From contig NC_058158.1 of assembly GCF_020080835.1 (NCBI RefSeq), positions 20,732,430-20,796,429 of the forward strand: a stretch of 64,000 nucleotides of DNA, in the 5' to 3' direction. This DNA is from Cotesia glomerata. Taxonomy: Eukaryota; Arthropoda; Insecta; Hymenoptera; Braconidae. Below, in pieces: positions 57,072-64,000 of the stretch (the stretch's first letter is position 1; every line of letters starts with the position of its first letter). The position numbers and the translations under genes are program-made. The notes under the pieces were generated by a model that saw only the letters and a list, made by a program, of their open reading frames with translations, was not told the origin of the DNA and searched no databases.

Positions 57072-58720
57072 ATCTGATTTCTTTAAATCGATAAATAAAA
57101 ATGGACGATCGAATTAAGAGTCACCAAAAAAAATCCAAGTCCTAAGCAATAATTGAGCATATTTTCTCCTGAGCTGGACTTCGGTCACAAGCTCATCTTG
57201 ACCTTCACGAAGGGAATATAAATTTCTAAAAATCTGGACCAATATCTAGAAATAATAAAATAATTAAAAAAACAATAATGGATAAATTGATAAAAATCAT
57301 ATAATAACATCAATATTATATGATTAAAATTAATTAATAATCATAAAAATAAATTTTAAACAATGAAAATCAATTTTAGATTATACTTGATTAATTTTAA
57401 ATAATACATATTAACTTTTCATTATGAAAATCAACTTTTAAGTATGAAAATTAATTTTAGATGTAAGATCATTAAATTGATAATAAGTAAATTAATCTTA
57501 GATTGAGGATAATCAATTTTCGATGATAAAAATTGGTAATATATAATAAAGCATTAGTTTTTTTGTTAAAAGTCAAATTAAGATGATAGATAATTCATTG
57601 TTTATTATGCCAATTAATTTTAAACTATAAATTATTAATTTTGAACTATACAGATCAAATATATAATAAAAAAATTTATTTTAGATTATTAAAATTATTT
57701 TCAAATTAGGGTAAAGTCACCAATACCTAGCCCCCTACCTATTTCCAGCCTCAAATAGTATATGCTATAAATAACTATAGTTTCCTTGTGGTGGGGGCTG
57801 GAAATAGGTAGGGGGATGGGTACTGGTGAAGTAACGCTATGAAATATTATTTCAGATCGTAATCAATTAATTTTTAATTATTTAAATTAATTTTAGAAAA
57901 TGAATAATTAATTTTTAAATATTAATCGATTTTGAGCTATAAATGTTTAATTTTATAATTTTTAATTGATATTGTATCATTAAAATTAATTCATTATCAA
58001 AAAAATGAATTTTAAACAATAAAAATCAATTTTAGATCATAAATAATTAATTTCGAATCATAAAAATTGATTGTATAAGATAACAATTCATATTATATTA
58101 TATGAATTAATCTAGAATTATGGAAATTAATTTTGGATAAATTTTGCATAAATTAAAATTACTAAAATTAATTTAAGATTATTTATAATGAATTTTCGAT
58201 TACAAAAATCGATAATATAAAATATATTATAAATAATTAGTTTTTTAGTTAAAAATTAAATTAAAATAACAAATAATTGATTTATAAATATGAAAATTAA
58301 TTTGAAACGCTGAAAAATTAAATTTAAATATTATAGATTTATTTTATATCATAAAAATAAATTTTAGATTAGTTGATATTATTTTTTGATCATTTAAATT
58401 AATGATATTTTTTAAATCAACAATTGTTAATCATACAAATTAACTTTAGACTATAAATAATTAATTTTATATTATAAAGGCTCATTTTAGATCAACAATA
58501 ATTAATTTTATGATCAAAAAATTTATTTTATGCTATAAAAATTAAATTTAAATAATAAATTATAATTGAGGTTATAATTGAGGATGGTTATACTGGTATT
58601 ATTGTAAAATGTTTTACAAGGGAGGGTGGGGAATTATTGTCTTGTGACGGGTGATTATTCCGCTCTATTGGCCCCTTAATTAATTTAATAAAATAAAACA
58701 ATACCTAGCAAAAATGATTC
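57072..58720. repeat. degenerate AT-rich satellite-like region
   Basis: Many imperfect copies of short words such as AATTAATTTTAGAT and ATAAAAATCAATTTTA, on no fixed period (roughly 17-40 bp). No gene. A MITE is nested at 57709-57835. Confidence 0.6.
57709..57835. mobile_element. palindromic MITE
   Basis: The arms GGTAAAGTCACCAATACC and its near-complement GGTACTGGTGAAGTAAC enclose further pairing of CCCCCTACCTATTTCCAGCC with GGCTGGAAATAGGTAGGGGG. About 40 bp pair in each arm. Its ends resemble those of 46644 and 59748 although its arms differ. Confidence 0.75.
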
Positions 58721-59114
58721 TAAATTAACATGGGCTCCACCAGGATTTTTCAACACTGTTCCTGGAACCGGAAACCAGAGCTGAGCTTATAATGTACAGG
58801 AAGAGAGAGTGAAGGTAGGTGATCTGGAATGAATAAACTTTTATTTAACAATCCCCGGATTTTTATTAATAACAAATCGACTTTAACAAATGCGCTGACA
58901 ATTCAGCTCACTTATAAACTAACAACTTATTACCTAGTGACGCGGAGAATTGACTGCGAAATAAACGATATTTACAAACAATCCTTTTTTCCAAACGACG
59001 ATACAATGACTAGCTGGGATGTTCTAACGGACGGTCTCCCACAACCTGGTTACAACTAGTTGGGCTTTTTCAGAACGAACGGTCTCCCACACCTGCCTAA
59101 AACTAAACTTAATC

Positions 59115-59240
59115 CTGCAGTACCTTCGCTTGAGCGTCTGTACTGCAGCTACTATCTTACTACCGTGGTACCCTACTTGGCGTCTATACCACGGCTTCTA
59201 ACTTACTACCGTTGTACCCCACTTGGCGTCTATACAACGG
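59115..59240. repeat. three tandem hairpins with covarying stems
   Basis: Stem pairs CTGCAGTAC/GTACTGCAG (59115-59148), CCGTGGTA/TACCACGG (59163-59194) and CCGTTGTA/TACAACGG (59209-59240) are perfect. The last two share the loop C-ACTTGGCGTCTA. Units are spaced 46-48 bp with the linker CTTCTAACT or similar. A decayed fourth unit may follow (GTTGTCCACTTGGC). Confidence 0.85.
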
Positions 59241-59747
59241 CTTCTAACTACGTCGCGTTGTCCACTTGGCACACACGCTCTAGAAATGCCTCCCACCACC
59301 CGCACGATCTTCACACACATAACCCGCTCACACACACACACTGGCTCTACTTTACTTTTTACTTCTGATTTATAAAATTAAACTGCAAAACTTACAACAT
59401 TAATTTTTCTTAAAATTTTCTGTCATTAGCTCGCAATTAAAACGTAAACCATTTTCACAACTAATAATTTAATTATCACAAAATCTACACTAAAAGCCGA
59501 TGCTTGAATTTATTCCAAATTATCCACGAGTTTAATACTCAACATTAAATAAATTCTCTGGAACAATATCGACGCATAAATTTATTTCACTTTCAACTCG
59601 TAATTTTATTTCTTAAATTTTGAATAAATTCTTAAGAATATTTCTTAGTAAAATTCTGACTAATTTTCTGGGACTTAATCCACGCCGTTAAATATTTTTA
59701 TAAATAATTCCAATAAAATAATACTTTTCATTTTCAATAGTTCAATG

Positions 59748-59891
59748 TAAGGTAAAAGCCCCAATATATGATCATGTACCAGTATATGATCACTCCATGT
59801 ATTTATATACCTATATTTGTGAATATAGATATACAAATACATGGAGTGATCATATACTGGTACGTGATCATCTATTGGGGCTTTTACCTTA
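59748..59891. mobile_element. palindromic MITE
   Basis: Nearly perfect palindrome from TAAGGTAAAAGCCCC to GGGGCTTTTACCTTA. The centre, TCCATGTATTTATATACC, matches the MITE at 46644-46789, so these are copies of one family. Confidence 0.85.
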
Positions 59892-60902
59892 TAAATGTCC
59901 ACGTGGAATTTTTCGATTTATAAATAATGAATAAAACAAATTATCTCAATGTAAAATAAATTCACGAAAAATTATCCACTGGTATCTAATCTTAGTTGCG
60001 TCGAAGTTAAGTAGCCAATTCTCAATAAATTATAGTAAATAAATAATACTTTCTTGTAATAAATAATATTATATAATAATAATTCAATTGTTCTTACTAG
60101 TAAATTATCGCGTGAAATAATTGCTAGGAATTTGCGCGCTCAAAATGGACGCCGATGTTCGTTAGTGCGTAGCAAGCCTTGACCTCGGGTATACGAGCGA
60201 CGCTTGACCGGTCGTGAGCCGCCGATTGGAATAATTCTCGATATTCAGAAATTAAATTGATGTTTTATTAATGAAGTAAATTTATTTAAGCCATTCTAGG
60301 ATGTTAATGATTATCAACTGGCCGAATCAATAATTTAATTTCTCACGACTCCTAAACCCAAGAGGTCTAGAACATTTCTCGGGTATAATATCCCCAAGAA
60401 GAATGTTCAAACTGCTAACGAACCAAATTAATTAAATAAATAATTATTATTGAGCAAATGATTATAAACAATTGAATTATCAAAATTTAATTAATAAATG
60501 AGAAGTAGTAAAATCGATGAGCCCGGTATATGACCCCCTTGGCTCATCAAAAATGTGAAAGTCTCAATACCTGGTTAAATTTGTGCTGAGGAAACTCTTT
60601 GTTCAAAACTGGTTTCCTTCTTGGACTTTTTGGCTGCTGATGTTGTTGAACTGAGCACTGCACTACTTCTGATTTTCTGCAACTACTCAACTGACCAAGA
60701 AACCCAAAATTTCCCCCACTTAATGCTAGTCGGGTCCCGAAGACCGAGACGCGCCAGTGCTGCGTCGACTACTTATCGCACGCGTGTGGTTTTACCGTCA
60801 CAGGGTAAATTACCCTGTTACACTCCTCCCCGCCAGACCAGCACTAGGGAGTTTCGATCTTCAGTTCCCCTCAAGGGGTACTTGAAATAAAATTATAAAT
60901 AG

Positions 60903-62352
60903 CTATAATTCCTTGTCATGGTCTAGTTCCAGGACATCCTCGTCTCTGTCCTCTTCGTCGCCGAAGGTCCCCTCTACCCCAATCCCAGAGTCCTCGGATA
61001 CCGGTTGTACACTTCCTCCACCAAACTCCATCTCGGACCAGTTAGGCCCTCTTAGCTCGCTCTTCATTCTCTTCTTCTTCTTCTTCCTCGTCTTACGACG
61101 AATAGGAACGTCACTAGGTCGTGGCTCTGGCATCTTCTTGGCACGAGGAATGCCAGTCTCCATAATTCTCGTCCGGGGCGCCCGCTCCAGTGCCTCTTTG
61201 TATAAGCTCGCCTTGTACGCGGCGAAGGCTGGTGTCGGCTCAGCAGTTGCCGCAGGTGTTGTGCGGGTTGGAGCGGATGCCGGAAGGACGGATCTTTTCC
61301 TGGGCGTCGTTACTGGTGGTAGGGACCTCGTGAAAACTTTGGTCTTTACGTACATAGTCGACTTCGCAGGCTGGTTCGCTGTAGTCGGTGGTCGACGAGG
61401 TATGGTCCCCCTTGGACACGTCAGGGATGTTTCCGGGTATCTTGCCATCACCTCGGATCTCTGCTGTGGGTTGCACTAATGTGTCTGGCCTGCACGAAGG
61501 TCCGGGTACAGCCGAAGTAGATCTTGGCGTTATTGAAGGTGGACCGAGACCGGGAGAAGACACAGGTGGTGGTGTCTTTATCGATGTGAGTGGATTGGAG
61601 ACTCGGGCTGGCGTAGGAGACGTCTTCGACCTCATCTCCGTTCAAGCAGCCCGAACTCCAAATGTCATCTGCTCCAAAGGCCCCGGTTCCTTGTGCTGCT
61701 TCCTCTCGTCCTCCATGGTGGCTCTCCTCCAGGCCCTCCATAGGGCATTTTTGGGTGTCGTCGGGTTTTCCAGCAACAGGTTGAACTTCGCCCTGCGTCT
61801 GTTCAACCTGGACTGGTTTCTGTTGAGCTTGCACCACCTGGAGCCCTCGGAGAAAACCTTGCGGCCTCTCCCACAGCTTCGATTGGCTCTCTTCGGTCTC
61901 GTTCGGTCCGAAACCGAACGTTTCCCATTGTCATTGTCCTTTGGCTCACCACCAGCTCCAGGAGCCCCCAATCGGTCGAGAACCGAGGGTGTAGTCGCTG
62001 GTGCCGTTGAAACCCGTACATCGGACACAACAACATCCGCTCGACGCGAAGCCGACGGAGCACTGTATGCTGTGGCCGACGTACAGGCCACAGGAACGCC
62101 AGCTCCCGCTCGGTCTTTAGCCGAGGGTATTGTAGCTGGAACTGGGTGATAGCTGGGTATAAGTTGACCCAGTCTTGACAGGGCGGATGCCTGAGGTGCC
62201 AAAGCCGCTTCAGACGGCGGCCCAGCGAGGATGGCACTTTGAACGGCCCCGGAATTAATTCCGGGCCTCACCCCTCTGTTGTTGACTTGAGCCGCCTCTG
62301 GGCGTTGCCGACCCTCTCTTCGGGTCTTAATTTTTTTCGAAATTCTCCACAT
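60903..62352 (-). pseudogene. extra reading frame after pol in the minus-strand Gypsy element
   Basis: An ATG at 62352 (MWRISKKIKTRREG...) opens a frame that follows pol and sits just inside a splice-acceptor-like TAAATTTTCAG (62367-62357). It is interrupted by a TGA at 61642-61644, continues in the same frame to 61240, and then its coding character seems to pass to another register (61451-60903). The product would be rich in Pro, Ala, Ser and Arg, with a basic patch (RRKTRKKKKKRMKS) and an acidic C-terminus. There is no signal peptide or membrane segment, so it is not an ordinary envelope protein. The GC content is far above that of the neighbourhood. I do not recognise it. Confidence 0.5.
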
Positions 62353-62455
62353 CACTCTGAAAATTTACTAAAATTAGTTCAAATATTCAGCTGTTAAAAT
62401 TTTTTTTTTTAATTTTCACTCTTTTTTTTTTTTTTTTTTTTGAGAGTGATAATTA

Positions 62456-64000
62456 TTACCGAGTTGAATTTTTATTCACTAATCGATCACTGCGACGCGG
62501 CAGCTTTAAGTCGGGTATGTAATGTTGGCCTAACAGTTTACCGCGCTCATTTTTTAATTCTACGACTAGTGGACTTATTATCTTAGAAATTAACGCAGGC
62601 CCTAAATATTTAACCCCAAGACTCGCGCTGTACCCCGCCGTTTTATTACTCAGTTTTCTATTAGGATAATATACTTTGTCACCGACAGAGACCTCCGGGA
62701 TTTTTAAATCAGTCCCGTGGTACTTCTCTTGTCGCTCATTTTCTTTTTTCATGACAGATTCAATTTTGTGTCTGAGCTCATCAAGACGCTGTACTCTCTT
62801 AAGCCATTCTGGATTATTAAATATAATATCGTCCAGTTCCAGGTGAGTTACCTCCCCAGCTTGGCGCGTCGCCTGACCGTGGAGTAAGTAGTATGGTGAT
62901 AATTTCAGCGAGGAGTGGAAGGCGCTATTGTACGCCAGCTGAAACTCTCCCAGATGTTCATCCCACCTACTCTGGTCTTTGTTTATGTACGCTCTTATCA
63001 TCGGTTTTAACGTACGATTAATACGCTCCACTGGGTTGGCCTGAGGATGAGATATAGCGATTGGAAAAAATTTTACTCCTACACTGGTTACATACTCTTG
63101 TAATTGAGAATTGATAAACTCCTTTCCATTGTCGGACACCAGGAACATAGTGTAGCCCCAGAGTGAGAAGGAACATTTGAAGCTCTCCAGTATCAGACTA
63201 CCCGTATGTCGTCGTATCGGATAAAATTCCGAAAACCGGGTATATAAGTCTTGGATCACTAGGATATAGGACTTGCCTCGTCTATACCTTGTAAAAGGAC
63301 CTGTGACATCAGCTGCCACGACCGCCCACGGTTTTATTGGTTATCTCGATTGGAGTGGAGCTTTCGAAGAAGTCTGTTTGTACTTGATCTGCTTGCAAGT
63401 ATCACAGGCTTGTACAAACTCTTCAACGTCTTTGGACATGCCTGGCCAGTAAAATTTTGTCTTGATGCGCTCATACATTTTGTTACGACCGAGATGTCGA
63501 GCGTCTGGCTCCTCGTAATTCCTTCTCAGTGTTTCCGGTACTTTGTGATCTTTTCGTACCTTTTTCCACTCTTCCTCGTCACCCAAGATCTCCTCAACGA
63601 GATCAGGTCTTCTATAATAAAGATGATCGTCCAAAGTTTTCCAATCTGGAAAATTCTTTGGATGTTTCCTGACATTATTAAATTTAATGTCATACCAATT
63701 TGATGTTTGAATATGGACAAACCTAGCTGTTTGTAATCTGTCCTTTATTTCCATCTAATCTTCTGGAGAATCATCTTAATATAGCCGAGAAAGAGCGTCT
63801 GGCCCCTCGTTTGTCGTACCTTGTTGATGCTTGATGGTAACTTGGTGAGAAAAGAGCTCGACTGCCCATCTCGCCAGGCGTCCGTTTGGCTCTTTCAGTG
63901 AGTGCAGCCACAATAGAGAAGCGTGATCTGTGACCACCGTAAGCGGAGCACCTTCGAGATAGCATCTCAGCTTCCTCACCGCCCAGACTACAGCTAAGCA
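62456..64000 (-). pseudogene. pol: Gypsy pol 3' part (RNase H end and integrase), continues past window end
   Basis: The minus-strand frame enters at the right window edge in RNase H (TDHASLLWLHSLKEPNGRLARW, end motif GPDALSR). It continues to the integrase zinc finger (ARHLGR, FVQACDTCK; the usual first His seems replaced by Tyr) and the core: Asp of ADVTGPF, Asp of SDNGKEF and Glu of HPQANPVER, with 34 residues between the last two. Stops lie at 63776-63778, just after it (TAG near 63756), and at 63341-63343, all in one register without frameshift. It belongs to a different Gypsy lineage from the one at 1-3525. Downstream come the extra frame and a polypurine tract. Confidence 0.9.

Larger units (their letters stand above)
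58725..60822 (-). mobile_element. probable LTR of the minus-strand Gypsy element
   Basis: Read on the minus strand, a polypurine tract GGCGGGGAGGAG (60834-60823) is followed by TGTAACAGGG, a normal LTR start. An AATAAA on the minus strand near 58840 could be its poly-A signal. The far edge near 58725 (followed by TGGTGGAGCCC) is a guess. A MITE (59748-59891) and a hairpin array (59115-59240) lie inside. Confidence 0.4.

Noticed and set aside
58829..59368. Two adjoining plus-strand frames of 76 and 102 codons
   Set aside because: They cross the covarying hairpins and lie in a probable minus-strand LTR; no coding signature.
61388..62149. Long plus-strand frame opposite the post-pol region
   Set aside because: High GC makes several overlapping frames on both strands; the minus frame has the splice acceptor, ATG and position after pol, so the plus frame is treated as a shadow.

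Overview
The window is AT-rich eukaryotic DNA, dominated by transposable elements and with a few short spliced genes. The mix of elements (errantivirus-like Gypsy with an env gene, BEL/Pao, an intron-bearing Helitron/Helentron, a TTAA-duplicating DNA transposon, many foldback elements) points to an arthropod, most likely an insect. A hymenopteran parasitoid would fit but cannot be proved from the sequence. There are no bacterial operons, rRNA genes, intact tRNA genes or CRISPR arrays. A 100-base assembly gap lies at 20789-20888.

Layout. 1-6040: 3' part of an errantivirus-like Gypsy element (Pol, then an Env broken by one stop), a probable LTR, and the start of a second, truncated copy. 6040-9060: AT-rich, no gene. 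9060-18480: a decayed Helentron on the minus strand (Rep, Pif1 helicase and endonuclease, with two recognisable introns), flanked by inverted repeats and next to a 1.4-kb palindrome. 18480-27640: non-coding, with tandem duplications, nested foldback elements, a tRNA-derived SINE fragment and microsatellites. 28119-32579: a 4.4-kb reading frame that joins a DDE transposase, a YqaJ-type exonuclease and two OTU protease-like domains. 33099-34971: remnant of a related TTAA element. 39127-39743: small spliced gene with an in-frame stop. 39808-45480: complete young BEL/Pao element with a 5-bp target duplication. 45837-48143 and 48498-51900: two small multi-exon host-like genes. 50580-53080: two clusters of a 131-bp tandem unit whose hairpin stems change in a compensatory way. 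54230-57070: Gypsy LTR with internal sequence on both sides, and a GC-rich island. 57072-58720: degenerate AT-rich repeat. 58725-64000: a second Gypsy element on the minus strand, with an unusual GC-rich reading frame after pol and covarying hairpins inside its probable LTR.

The most notable candidates for something new are the transposase-YqaJ-OTU-OTU protein, the 11-unit covarying hairpin array, the short hairpin array at 59115-59240, and a roughly 110-bp conserved non-coding element found three times, twice inside introns of one gene model. Most mobile-element coding regions are interrupted by single in-frame stops rather than frameshifts, except the Helentron, which is broken mainly by frameshifts.
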